The notes under the pieces were generated by a model. That model did no database searches and was not told the origin of the DNA. It saw only the letters and a list, made by a program, of their open reading frames with translations. A DNA stretch of 64,000 bases from PWXP01 sp040772845. Lineage in GTDB: Bacteria; Planctomycetota; Planctomycetia; Pirellulales; Thermoguttaceae. Location: NCBI GenBank assembly GCA_040772845.1, contig JAXGXG010000002.1:372001-436000 (forward strand), written 5' to 3'. The position numbers and the translations under genes are program-made. Below, in pieces: positions 43,913 to 52,127 of the stretch (within the stretch, counting starts at the first letter, position 1; each line of letters opens with the position of its first letter).

Positions 43913-44812
43913 ATGCAAACCTGTTTGATCTCCGCCGTGTGCACCCCTTTGAAGGATGATAGCTCGCTGGACGTCGATGGACTGGCGGCACACTTGGAGG
44001 ACCAATGGCGGCACGGCATCTCTGGGGTGCTGATTGGCGGCACGATGGGAATCATGCAATTGCTGCCAGACAAAACCTATCGAGAACTGGTGCAACACGG
44101 TACGCGACTCGCCCACGGATGCGGGGAGGTGCTGGTCGGCGCAGGGGATACCAGTCTTATTCGCACCATGGAACGTGTTCGCTTTGTCGAACAATGGGAT
44201 GTGGATGGGATTGTGGTGCTGTCGCCGTTCTTTCTCACCCTGGGCCAGGACGATCTGCTGGCATACTTTCGCGAAGTGGCGGATCGGTCCAGAAAGCCCA
44301 TCTATCTGTACGATCTGCCGGGCACGACCAAGACCAAGTTGTCCCTTGAGACGGTGCTTCAGCTTTCGGAGCATCCGAACATCCATGGAATCAAGTGCTC
44401 GGGAGACTGGGTGGATACGTGGCGGCTGATCCATCGCGTGGATCGCGCGTTTCGGGTGGTTCCGGCGCAGCCGCAGATGGTCGATCTCCTGGTGCGCTGT
44501 GGCGTCGCATGCAACCTTGACGGCATTTTCGCCGTCGCTCCCGGTTTGACGGCGTGTATCGTCGAGGCCGCGGAGCAGGGGGAGTATGCGCGTGCCGCCT
44601 CGCTGCAAGGGAAGATGTGTGAACTGCTGAAACTGGTTCTGACCAAGTACCCGCTCTTCCCGGCGTGTTCCGCCTTTTTGCAGGCGAAAGGCATTTCGGG
44701 CAACGTGTTCGTGCCGCCCACGCGGCCGCTATCGCCGAAACAGCGCGAGCAGTTTCTCGCCGAGCCGCTCGTTGTTGAGCTTCTTACCGGCCCGGAAGCA
44801 GCGATGAGGTGA
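43913..44812 (+). CDS. DHDPS / N-acetylneuraminate lyase family aldolase
   Basis: A 299-residue TIM-barrel lyase. I choose ATG 43913 (MQTCLISAVCTPLKDDSSLD); the in-frame ATG 43778 adds 45 residues foreign to the family. Schiff-base Lys161 lies in HGIKCSGDW and the general-acid Tyr133 in IYLYDLPG. The usual GTTGE loop is GGTMGIMQLL here, keeping the Thr but losing the Glu. Relatives split or form pyruvate-based sugar acids (sialic acid, KDG, dihydrodipicolinate). It is followed after 3 bases by the first ATC-hydrolase-like gene. A catabolic role is more likely than lysine synthesis. Confidence 0.85.
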   Translation: MQTCLISAVCTPLKDDSSLDVDGLAAHLEDQWRHGISGVLIGGTMGIMQLLPDKTYRELVQHGTRLAHGCGEVLVGAGDTSLIRTMERVRFVEQWDVDGIVVLSPFFLTLGQDDLLAYFREVADRSRKPIYLYDLPGTTKTKLSLETVLQLSEHPNIHGIKCSGDWVDTWRLIHRVDRAFRVVPAQPQMVDLLVRCGVACNLDGIFAVAPGLTACIVEAAEQGEYARAASLQGKMCELLKLVLTKYPLFPACSAFLQAKGISGNVFVPPTRPLSPKQREQFLAEPLVVELLTGPEAAMR

Positions 44813-44815
44813 GCC

Positions 44816-45229
44816 ATGTCGGCGCCCGATTTCTACTTCGCCGTCAATGCCATGTTCCGCCATATCCACGACCGGCACGGCATGGCCGCCCTGGTGGACT
44901 ACTGGCGAAGCTTGGGCCGCGAGTACTACGGAGGTCGCGCAGACGCCTGGAGACGCGGCGGAGCAGATGCCATTGCCGCTGACTGGCGGGAGTATTTCTC
45001 CAAGGAGCCGCAAGCGGACGTGGACGTGCTTTGCGAGCCGGAAGCCGTGACGCTGGACATACGCGTGTGTCCGGCGATCAAGCACCTGCGTGATCAGGGC
45101 CGTGAGGCGGTTCCTTACTTCTGCGAGCATTGCGACTACGTGTGCGGGGCCATGGCGGAGAAGGCCGGGTATCGGTTTCGGCGAACGGGCGGGATGGGGA
45201 CGTGCCGGCAGCGATTCGTCAAGGGGTGA
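44816..45229 (+). CDS. ATC-hydrolase-like Cys-rich protein
   Basis: A 137-residue protein resembling the L-2-amino-thiazoline-4-carboxylate hydrolase (ATC hydrolase) family: helical N-terminus (DYWRSLGREYYGG), then a Cys-bearing C-terminal half with VTLDIRVCPAIKHL, YFCEHCDYVCGAMAEKAGY and GGMGTCRQRF. The spacing CP-x(n)-C-x2-C-x(n)-C suggests a metal site or redox-active thiols. In Pseudomonas the family namesake opens a thiazoline ring; most members are uncharacterised. It lies 3 bases after the lyase and 5 bases before the second, larger relative, so the three are an operon. Confidence 0.65.
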   Translation: MSAPDFYFAVNAMFRHIHDRHGMAALVDYWRSLGREYYGGRADAWRRGGADAIAADWREYFSKEPQADVDVLCEPEAVTLDIRVCPAIKHLRDQGREAVPYFCEHCDYVCGAMAEKAGYRFRRTGGMGTCRQRFVKG

Positions 45230-45234
45230 GCGCT

Positions 45235-46230
45235 ATGTTGGGTTGCCAGGATTTCTGCGGTTACTACGAATGGACGTTCCATTACGCGCGCCGCCGGTGG
45301 GGCCGGGAAGGGCTGGCATGCCTGCTCGCCGAGGCCATCGGCCGGGACAGCCAACGCCATTATGGAGATGCCGGCGCGCGCGCGGGGTTGCGAGGGCTCT
45401 ACGACACTTGGACCAAGACCGGTGAGGACGAGCATTGTGATTGGACCTTCACGCTCGACGAGCGGAAGAACGTTCTCCGTTGCGATATGCGACGGTGCCC
45501 GAGCAAGGGATTTCTGATCGAACGCGATCTCAATGCCGACGAGGACTACTGCAATCACTGTGCCGGCTGGATGATTCCCATGCTGGAAGCCATTGGCGCG
45601 GAGCTGGTCGAGCACGAGCACAATCATTGCGGGCAGTGCTGGAGCACGATCCGCATGAAGGACCGGCCCAACGAGCCGTTGCAGGTGGAGAACGACATCC
45701 GCAGCGATCCGCGTTGGCGGCATGGATATCTGGATCGTTGGGCAAGCAGCCGGCCTTTGCCGCTCATGCCGTCGGTCAGTACATCGAGCGACTCTTGCGA
45801 CGTGCTTGCAGACTGGTTCACTCGCTACCCGAGGTTGGCCTTCTTGGAGGAATGTCCGCCTGGTCGCTCCGGTACGGCCGAGCACGCTCTCGAAGGGCGT
45901 GTCGCGATACTGGCGACGGGCGCCGAATATGCGGACGAGCGTTGTTGTCCGGTCAATCCGGCAGGCGTTCTTCTGGATCACGATACGGCGGCCCTTGTGG
46001 CCGTTGCGTCACGGTTTCTCGCGACTTCGGCAGACAACAGGCCTTTGTTGATGCATCCGTTTCTGCCGGCATCGGCGCCGATTGACTTCATTGCACTCGG
46101 GCTGCCTCGTCCGATGCCCATTCTGCCTCTTCTGATACGCGCCGGAGTTTACTCGCATCGGTCGGGCGGCCCATATCCAGACGCGAGGCAGTGGTTGCGC
46201 CTTCTCCTGGATGCGGTGCGATCCGAGTGA
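45235..46230 (+). CDS. ATC-hydrolase-like domain with unknown C-terminal domain
   Basis: A 331-residue protein; ATG 45235 has 'aaggggtg' overlapping the upstream stop. Residues about 1-160 match the preceding gene in layout: RCDMRRCPSKGFL, DYCNHCAGWMIPMLEAIG and HNHCGQCWSTIRM. Residues about 175-331 (LEGRVAILATGAEYADERCC, NPAGVLLDHDTAALV, LGLPRPMPILPLLIRAG) form an alpha/beta region I do not recognise. The cysteines are conserved in spacing between the two proteins, so they may form a heteromeric enzyme. No export signal is present, so it should be cytoplasmic. Confidence 0.6.
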   Translation: MLGCQDFCGYYEWTFHYARRRWGREGLACLLAEAIGRDSQRHYGDAGARAGLRGLYDTWTKTGEDEHCDWTFTLDERKNVLRCDMRRCPSKGFLIERDLNADEDYCNHCAGWMIPMLEAIGAELVEHEHNHCGQCWSTIRMKDRPNEPLQVENDIRSDPRWRHGYLDRWASSRPLPLMPSVSTSSDSCDVLADWFTRYPRLAFLEECPPGRSGTAEHALEGRVAILATGAEYADERCCPVNPAGVLLDHDTAALVAVASRFLATSADNRPLLMHPFLPASAPIDFIALGLPRPMPILPLLIRAGVYSHRSGGPYPDARQWLRLLLDAVRSE

Positions 46231-46329
46231 GCCAAGCGAGAAGACCGCCCGTAGACAGCCGGCTGGATTAGCCTGGCCAAGGAAGACTTGGTGCTTGCGA
46301 AGGTTTGCCTGGGTTGTTCACCAATGTTT

Positions 46330-46388
46330 GTAGTTCCGCCTTTGGGCGGTTTGAAATCCTTGGTTCTGCCGACTAGAGGCGGAACTAC
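46330..46388. repeat. Palindromic element, 'gtagttccgcc' type
   Basis: Arms gtagttccgcct (46330-46341) and aggcggaactac (46377-46388) are perfect 12-bp inverted repeats, with ccgccc/gggcgg pairing next to the left arm. It lies between the convergent genes at 46230 and 46429. Related to 22122-22177 and 57446-57469 through the inner 'accgcctaaaggcgg' motif. Confidence 0.6.
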
Positions 46389-46428
46389 GGACTGTCGTGA
46401 GTAATCCAGGTTAGCCGTAGCGATCCGC

Positions 46429-49236
46429 TCAACACGGCCTTTTTCGCGAGAACCGGCTCATGCCGGCCAGAAAAGCGAAGACCAGCAGGATGATCGTCGA
46501 CGGCTCGGGCACCAGGTAATTGACGAACAGGCTGTTGCCTGCCATGGTGATGAAGACACTGCTGCCTTCGGGGAGGTCGGCGCCGCTGGTAAGCAGCGAG
46601 AAGCTGCTCTCCTCGAACCCGACGATGCCGCCCGAGGCCGTTGCGATTTCCCACTGGTAGTTCACCGGCGGATCGAACGCGCCGCTGGCCCATAGCGTGT
46701 GAATATCGATCAGGAAGGGACTCGACGGTGTTGCTTCGACAGTCAGCGAGCCGCTGATGTTGAGCATATCCCAGCCCGTTCCAGGATCCGCGTCGGCGTC
46801 TTCAATCTCCCAATCATAGGCGCCGCCGCCTATCCATGTTTCGTTGCCCGTGTGAATCAATGTTCCGGGGCTCATGCCGGGACTAACGGTGGAGCCTGCG
46901 GCCACGGTCATGTCGCCCAGGATCGTGCCGGAGCCCTTGACGGTCTGCCCCGTGGCCAGCGCGAACCCGCCGGTCCCGGTAACGCCAGTCACGTTCAAGA
47001 CGCCGTTCTGTCCGACGGTGACCAGCGGCGATCCGGAGAGGTTGTTTGTGCCTGCGGTCGCAAGGGCCAAGGTTCCGCCGGCGACGGTTGTCGCCCCGAC
47101 ATAGGTGTTGTCACCACCGAGGGTCAGGGTCCCGCTTCCCTGCTTGGTCAACGCGAGGTTGCCGGTGATCTTGCCCTGGTAGGTTGAGTTGGCCGATTGG
47201 TTGATCGTCAGCGTGGCAAGCGCGGTCTGCGAGTTGGTAATCACCTCCTCGGCATAGTTTGTTCCCCCGTCGGCCAGTCTTCCGATTGTCTGGTCGTAAC
47301 CGTTCAAATTCAGTGTGCCTCGACCCGCACTGGTGCCATCAGTAGTCCCCATGCGGACCGAGACATAAGCTGGCAGGGCGTCGGCTGCCCCAAAGCGCAA
47401 GTTGCCGCCCCAATCGATCCAAAGGTTGCCGAAATCGTTGCCCGCCACGTCGAGCAGCGTGCTGCTGTTGACGGACAGGGTGCCGGTGGTCCCCAGGTTG
47501 ATCGGATTGGTGGTTACCGTCTGCGTTCCCTGGTCCAATCGCAGACTGGCACCACTACCAGTGACGCCGCCGGTGATCGTAATACTGCCGGTACTCCCGC
47601 CCACGGAGCTAATCCAGGCGCTTGACGAAACCGTAATCGGTCCGGTCCAGACGTTGGCGCCGCTATGGCTGCGCAGGGCGCCGCGTAGCTCGGTGGGATT
47701 ACAGGGTTCGACGCCCCGGCCGCTGATCGTGAGCGGTTCGGCGGCGAACGTCAGGCCGCCCTCAAGTCGCAATTGGCTTCCAGAGGCAACGGTCGTCCCA
47801 TCGGTGGCAGAACCTAGAGCGTTGGCGTTGGAGATGGTCAGAATGCTATTATCCTCGATGGTAGTTTCACCGCTATAGACATTCGCGCCGGAGAGCGTCA
47901 GGCGGCCGGCGCCGGTCTTCGTCAGCCCTCGGCTTCCGGCAATCGCGACATTGATCGTCGCCGCGCCGTTCCCGACGGTGATCGTGGGTGCGCCGCTATC
48001 GACATCCATGACGAGGGCGCCGGCCGTGTCGGCGTTGAGCGTCCAACTCTTGTACGTCTGCGGCGAGCCTTCGGCCGCCGTATCGCCGAAAAGCAAATGC
48101 CCAATGACCCGCTGGGTATCGACGGTCACCGTCGCATTGGCGGTGAGGTCCAGCGTGCTGAAGTCGGCCGTCGAATTGGCGCCGTTGGCGATAAGCCCGC
48201 CGCTCCAGTTGGCGTTCTGGAGCCAACTGCCACCGGCCGTGTTGGTCCAAGCGCCACCGGAAGGCCCCTCGACGAGGCGGATATAGTCAATGTCGAACGT
48301 CTTGCCGGATGTGGTGGCCGGATCGACGCGTAGGGCGTTGATCGTACCGGTCCAGGTATCTTCGTTGCGCATGTCAATCCAGTAGACGTGGTACTCGCCG
48401 TCGTCCGTGCCGGTAACACCCAGATTGAGACGCCGCTCGCCGGCGAAACCGCTTGCTCCCCAGAACATCTCAGCGCCGGTGCCCGTGTCGCGTTGCATGC
48501 GAATCTCGAGGTACTTGTACTTGTCGGCATTGATGGCCGCATCGTACCGATAGACCTGTGGATCGTTGTCGGCAGCCACACCGCTGAGCAGGCTTGCGGC
48601 CACGGTCGCGGAACTGGTATGTCCGGTACTCCATCCTTGCTGATCGGCTTGGTGATCGAATTCGCCGAGGCCGATCGTATCATACTGGTCAACGATGAAA
48701 TAGTCGTAGTTGAAGCTGGCCTCGGTGGTGCTGGTTGCGGAAATGGGGTCGAACCGCACGCGGCTTACCGTGCTGGCCGGCGAGAGGGCGGGGAGCTTGA
48801 AGATACTTCGCCGTTCGATGTAACCGTCGGTGGCGCCGATGTTGCTGAACACCGAGCTGCGAGGCTCGCTCTCGCCAGCCGCCGGGCCACTGTAGAAGAC
48901 TTGCAACGTCCCGTTGTAGTCGCTGTTCTCCCGCATGCGGAAGTAGCTATAGCGGGTCGCGTCGATCGACAGGGAGCCGGAGGGGATGCGGAAGTGGGGA
49001 TCGCCCGTGCTGGCGGCAATGGTACCGTTGAGCGTTCCATCGCTCTCGGTGAAGGTGAACGCCCCGGTGGGAGACTCGCTGTTCGGCGTGAAGGCCCCGT
49101 CGTTGAAATCGTCAATGACCACCGTGCGGACGTCAGCCGGATCGATGGACAAGACAGGCGCGGCCGCCAGTTCGCTGACTATAACCACGACAGACACACA
49201 CATCGCCAGGGCAAGCAATCGACCTGTCGGAGACAT
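46429..49236 (-). CDS. Beta-strand-repeat PEP-CTERM surface protein
   Basis: A 935-residue exported protein; ATG 49236 follows 'gggagaaag' and begins MSPTGRLLALAMCVSVVVIV. Residues about 25-330 hold beta-sandwich segments with twice-repeated 'DFDYI/YFRMRENSDYNGT' features typical of carbohydrate-binding modules. Residues about 335-800 hold autotransporter-associated strand repeats (GRLTLSGANVYSGETTIEDN, GTLTLGGDNTYVGATTVAGG). The end is VPEPSTIILLVFAFLAG then RFSRKRPC. It is monocistronic here, convergent with the DHDPS/ATC-hydrolase-like operon. Confidence 0.86.
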   Translation of the reverse strand: MSPTGRLLALAMCVSVVVIVSELAAAPVLSIDPADVRTVVIDDFNDGAFTPNSESPTGAFTFTESDGTLNGTIAASTGDPHFRIPSGSLSIDATRYSYFRMRENSDYNGTLQVFYSGPAAGESEPRSSVFSNIGATDGYIERRSIFKLPALSPASTVSRVRFDPISATSTTEASFNYDYFIVDQYDTIGLGEFDHQADQQGWSTGHTSSATVAASLLSGVAADNDPQVYRYDAAINADKYKYLEIRMQRDTGTGAEMFWGASGFAGERRLNLGVTGTDDGEYHVYWIDMRNEDTWTGTINALRVDPATTSGKTFDIDYIRLVEGPSGGAWTNTAGGSWLQNANWSGGLIANGANSTADFSTLDLTANATVTVDTQRVIGHLLFGDTAAEGSPQTYKSWTLNADTAGALVMDVDSGAPTITVGNGAATINVAIAGSRGLTKTGAGRLTLSGANVYSGETTIEDNSILTISNANALGSATDGTTVASGSQLRLEGGLTFAAEPLTISGRGVEPCNPTELRGALRSHSGANVWTGPITVSSSAWISSVGGSTGSITITGGVTGSGASLRLDQGTQTVTTNPINLGTTGTLSVNSSTLLDVAGNDFGNLWIDWGGNLRFGAADALPAYVSVRMGTTDGTSAGRGTLNLNGYDQTIGRLADGGTNYAEEVITNSQTALATLTINQSANSTYQGKITGNLALTKQGSGTLTLGGDNTYVGATTVAGGTLALATAGTNNLSGSPLVTVGQNGVLNVTGVTGTGGFALATGQTVKGSGTILGDMTVAAGSTVSPGMSPGTLIHTGNETWIGGGAYDWEIEDADADPGTGWDMLNISGSLTVEATPSSPFLIDIHTLWASGAFDPPVNYQWEIATASGGIVGFEESSFSLLTSGADLPEGSSVFITMAGNSLFVNYLVPEPSTIILLVFAFLAGMSRFSRKRPC

Positions 49237-49703
49237 GGCTTCTTTCTCCCCATGGACACGGACCGAGCCAGACGCGGAACAAAAGGACCGGGGAATGGAC
49301 CTTCCCACTTACTGAGGATAAGCGGAAACTACCAAAAAGTCAACAGGCCGCCCATTTGGATGGGGGGGGTGAGGCTTGCGTCCTCAGTTGTTTCGCATAA
49401 GTCCGAGTTGCCCAGAAGGCCACCGTGCGGGCTCGTCCCGCCGGAGCCATGGTCAGCCGGCCACAAGGAGGGCTCACCCGCAGTATTTCCGCCTGCGAAA
49501 CGACGCCGCTGGAAGCGGCGTCGTTTCGCAGGCGGAAATGGGGAATTTGGGGACCGCGTGTAGCCAACCGACCACCGCTCCAGCCGGACAAGCCGGCCCG
49601 GTGGCGTTTGAGACTTGTGTACAAGAACGAGGACTTGCATCCCGGCGCGAGGCTACCGGCCCGGTTCCCCCGGCAATGGTCCAATTGGCCGAATACATCG
49701 CGC
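49237..49703. other. Intergenic region holding the long palindrome
   Basis: The 467 bases between the surface-protein gene and the fusion enzyme (both minus) contain no supportable ORF; most of the space is the nested inverted repeat at 49419-49605. The rest shows nothing recognisable. Confidence 0.5.
49419..49605. repeat. Nested inverted repeat with a perfect 26-bp hairpin
   Basis: Arms 49485-49510 and 49514-49539 are perfectly complementary over 26 bp with a 3-base loop. Outside them, 49419-49465 and 49559-49605 pair at 36 of 47 positions. The whole is a 187-base folded-back element with no ORF and no visible target-site duplication. It resembles a MITE-like or structural RNA-forming repeat. 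Confidence 0.75.
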
Positions 49704-52019
49704 TCAGGCAAGTCGTCCGAAGCCGCTGTGTGCAACGGGTCCACGCAAGTGGCTTGCGACGTCGTCATTCTCGATCACGGACGACAGCCGTCCAAAGACG
49801 GCGTCCACGGCCGTTGCATAACGGTTGATCAACTCGTCGGTGTGCGCCAGGCAGGCGTAGACCGTCAGACCTGCCAGGAACCCATGATCCAGCATCCATT
49901 GCGTGAAAAGCGTTTTCAGAGCGGGTGCTTGCTCATGCTGAAAACCGAAGCTGGCAAGTGCGGGGAAGGCAGGTGGAATGTCTACGGGCAAGCCATGGCG
50001 ACAGGCGGTGTCCTTCCAGATTGCCGTCACGCATTCGCCGACGTGGCGGCAGTGGTCCGGGACGCTGCTTGCGGCCATCTTGTCGAGGGTGGCAAGCGCG
50101 GCCGCCGGTCCGATGGCGTCGGTCCAGTAGGTACTGCTGATGAACGAGGCGTGCGCGCCTTGCATGGCCTCTCGCGTGCCAAGGATCGCCGCGATCGGAT
50201 GTCCGTTGCCGAGCGATTTGGCGAAGACGGCCAGATCGGGCGCAACGCCGTATAGCAGATGCGCGCCGCCGAATGTGAGTCGCCATCCGGACGTTACTTC
50301 GTCGAAGACGAGCAGGCCGCCGGACTGGCGAGTTCGCTGCTGAACATGCTCCAGAAATCCCGGTTGCGGATTCACCCGTCGGCACGGCTCCATGACTACC
50401 GCGGCCAGCCGACTGCCGTGCTCGTCCACGATTCGATCGAAGGCGTCTTGATTGTTATAGGCGAACGGGTAACACGTGCCGCGCAACTCGCGCGGCACTC
50501 CCAGCGGTTGCAAGCCAGGCAGGAGATGGCCTCGCAGCGAGTCGTCTTCTCCAAGGTTGGCGGCCAAGTACCAGTCGTGCCAGCCATGGTAGCCGCAAAC
50601 GGCTACGACCGAACGGTCGGTCGTCGCGCGGGCAATTCGCACGGCAACAGCCAGAGCTTCGCCGCCGGTGCGCGCGAACCGGACCTGCTGGGCCCAGGGG
50701 TGAATCTCGCAGAGCCGGTCGGCAAGCGCCACTTCCTCCGGCGCATTCAGGGTCGAGAACGCGCCCAAGTGCAGACGGCGTTGCACGGCGCGTGTCACAC
50801 TCGGATCGCGGAATCCCAGAAGGCATGCCCCGATGCCATGTGTGGAGAAGTCGTGATACCTTCGACCGTCCAAATCCCAAACCTCACACCCTCGCGCTTC
50901 CCGGAAGTAGGCCGGCCACTGTCCCGGAGCGAACATCTCGGGCCGTTTACTCAGCAGTTGCGTCCCGCCTGGAATACACTCCCTCGCATGACGATATAAC
51001 GACTGCGTCTGCTCAACGCCCTTCTTTTCCAGCCCCAGCACACGTTCGGCATTTCCTGAGAAGATGTCGGCCAAGTCGTCCGCGTCAAGACCCATGGTGT
51101 CGGCAGCCGTCATCAGCGCCCGCAGGCTTTCCAGGCCAAGTGGCAACAGACGGCAGGGCGAGATTGCTTGCGGGGCGACCATGTCGGGCGTAATCCATAG
51201 AAACCCGTCGCCGGCGGTCACGGCGCGGCCTCGGTGTTCGGAAATCGGGAAGTCGCTGCCCCACAGCAGGCGGCGCGGCCCGCACGCCTCCAGGATCGCC
51301 ATGAATGGTTCGGGCTCGCATATGGCCGCGGTGTCGAACCAGAGGTTCTCGAGGTCGCGCAATTGATCGACGCCTGCACGAGCGTTTGCCGCATGAAACG
51401 CACGGCCCGCGTGTGCAAGAATTACGCGGGCGTCGGGGAATCTCTCGCAGTGTTGACGCAGGAACCGGATGTTTCCGGCGTCGGCCATCGCTTCTGATCG
51501 CACCAGATGCAGGGTAATGGCCAATCCGTGTTCATGGGCCATCGGCCAAACCCACTCCGGCACATATGCCTCTGGAAACGCGTTGACGGTGGGTTGTGTC
51601 GAAGCGTAAAGATGGTATGGCTTGAACCCGGCGAAAACGGGCGATGCCAGAAGCGGTTCGACCTGTTTCGGCGACATGCCGTGCGCGACGAGTGCCAGTG
51701 CTTTGGCGTTCTCCCTCGTGGCGGCCATCTTCAAGACCCAGGCGTTTACCGAGTCGATTTGATCATTTAGGGCGAAAGGCGCCGGGATGAACAGGGCGCC
51801 ACGCAGGCGATCGGCGCCCACATGTCGGCCGACATGTTCGAACCATACGTCGGGCGTCGCCTCGCTGGGACCGGTGGCAAAGATACTCGCGGCCGGAGTA
51901 TTGACCGTCGTTGTTTGGTAGAGGTGCGCATGGATATCGAATACGCTTGGCGGAAGCGACCGCATCAGCGAGCACGCCGTGCTCTCGTCCGACTTGTCAA
52001 ACAGCCAATCGGTTGACAT
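49704..52019 (-). CDS. Amidohydrolase-class III aminotransferase fusion
   Basis: A 771-residue cytoplasmic protein. ATG 52019 follows 'cgggagaac'. Residues about 1-345 form an amidohydrolase-2 TIM barrel: FDIHAHLYQ (His29, His31), ITLHLVRSE, ARVILAHAGRAFH and RLLWGSDFPISEHRG, the metal ligands expected for the family. Residues about 355-771 are a PLP class III aminotransferase like glutamate-1-semialdehyde aminomutase: YRHARECIPGGTQLLSKRP, ARTGGEALAVAVRIARATT, YHGWHDWY, FDEVTSGWRL, and Lys601 in FAKSLGNGHP for PLP. Both active sites look intact. The fusion implies that a hydrolysis product is transaminated next, or the reverse. It is divergent from the SSS symporter at 52128. Confidence 0.87.
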   Translation of the reverse strand: MSTDWLFDKSDESTACSLMRSLPPSVFDIHAHLYQTTTVNTPAASIFATGPSEATPDVWFEHVGRHVGADRLRGALFIPAPFALNDQIDSVNAWVLKMAATRENAKALALVAHGMSPKQVEPLLASPVFAGFKPYHLYASTQPTVNAFPEAYVPEWVWPMAHEHGLAITLHLVRSEAMADAGNIRFLRQHCERFPDARVILAHAGRAFHAANARAGVDQLRDLENLWFDTAAICEPEPFMAILEACGPRRLLWGSDFPISEHRGRAVTAGDGFLWITPDMVAPQAISPCRLLPLGLESLRALMTAADTMGLDADDLADIFSGNAERVLGLEKKGVEQTQSLYRHARECIPGGTQLLSKRPEMFAPGQWPAYFREARGCEVWDLDGRRYHDFSTHGIGACLLGFRDPSVTRAVQRRLHLGAFSTLNAPEEVALADRLCEIHPWAQQVRFARTGGEALAVAVRIARATTDRSVVAVCGYHGWHDWYLAANLGEDDSLRGHLLPGLQPLGVPRELRGTCYPFAYNNQDAFDRIVDEHGSRLAAVVMEPCRRVNPQPGFLEHVQQRTRQSGGLLVFDEVTSGWRLTFGGAHLLYGVAPDLAVFAKSLGNGHPIAAILGTREAMQGAHASFISSTYWTDAIGPAAALATLDKMAASSVPDHCRHVGECVTAIWKDTACRHGLPVDIPPAFPALASFGFQHEQAPALKTLFTQWMLDHGFLAGLTVYACLAHTDELINRYATAVDAVFGRLSSVIENDDVASHLRGPVAHSGFGRLA

Positions 52020-52055
52020 CACTTCGTTCTCCCGAGACACGTGGGACGTCCGTTC

Positions 52056-52084
52056 TGGACACCTGCGTTGTATTGTGATAAACT
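52056..52084 (+). promoter_or_regulatory. Putative promoter of the second SSS symporter
   Basis: TGGACA (52056-52061), 17-base spacer and TAAACT (52079-52084), 44 bases before ATG 52128. It lies in the 108-base region shared with the divergent fusion gene, so the two are probably coregulated. Confidence 0.4.
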
Positions 52085-52127
52085 CGCTTCGCACTCGTGG
52101 GCGAACCTCATACAGGACACCGCAACC

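Noticed and set aside
43913..44812. Calling the lyase nanA or dapA
   Set aside because: The GTTGE loop is altered and the genetic context is neither lysine synthesis nor a complete sialate pathway, so no gene symbol is justified.
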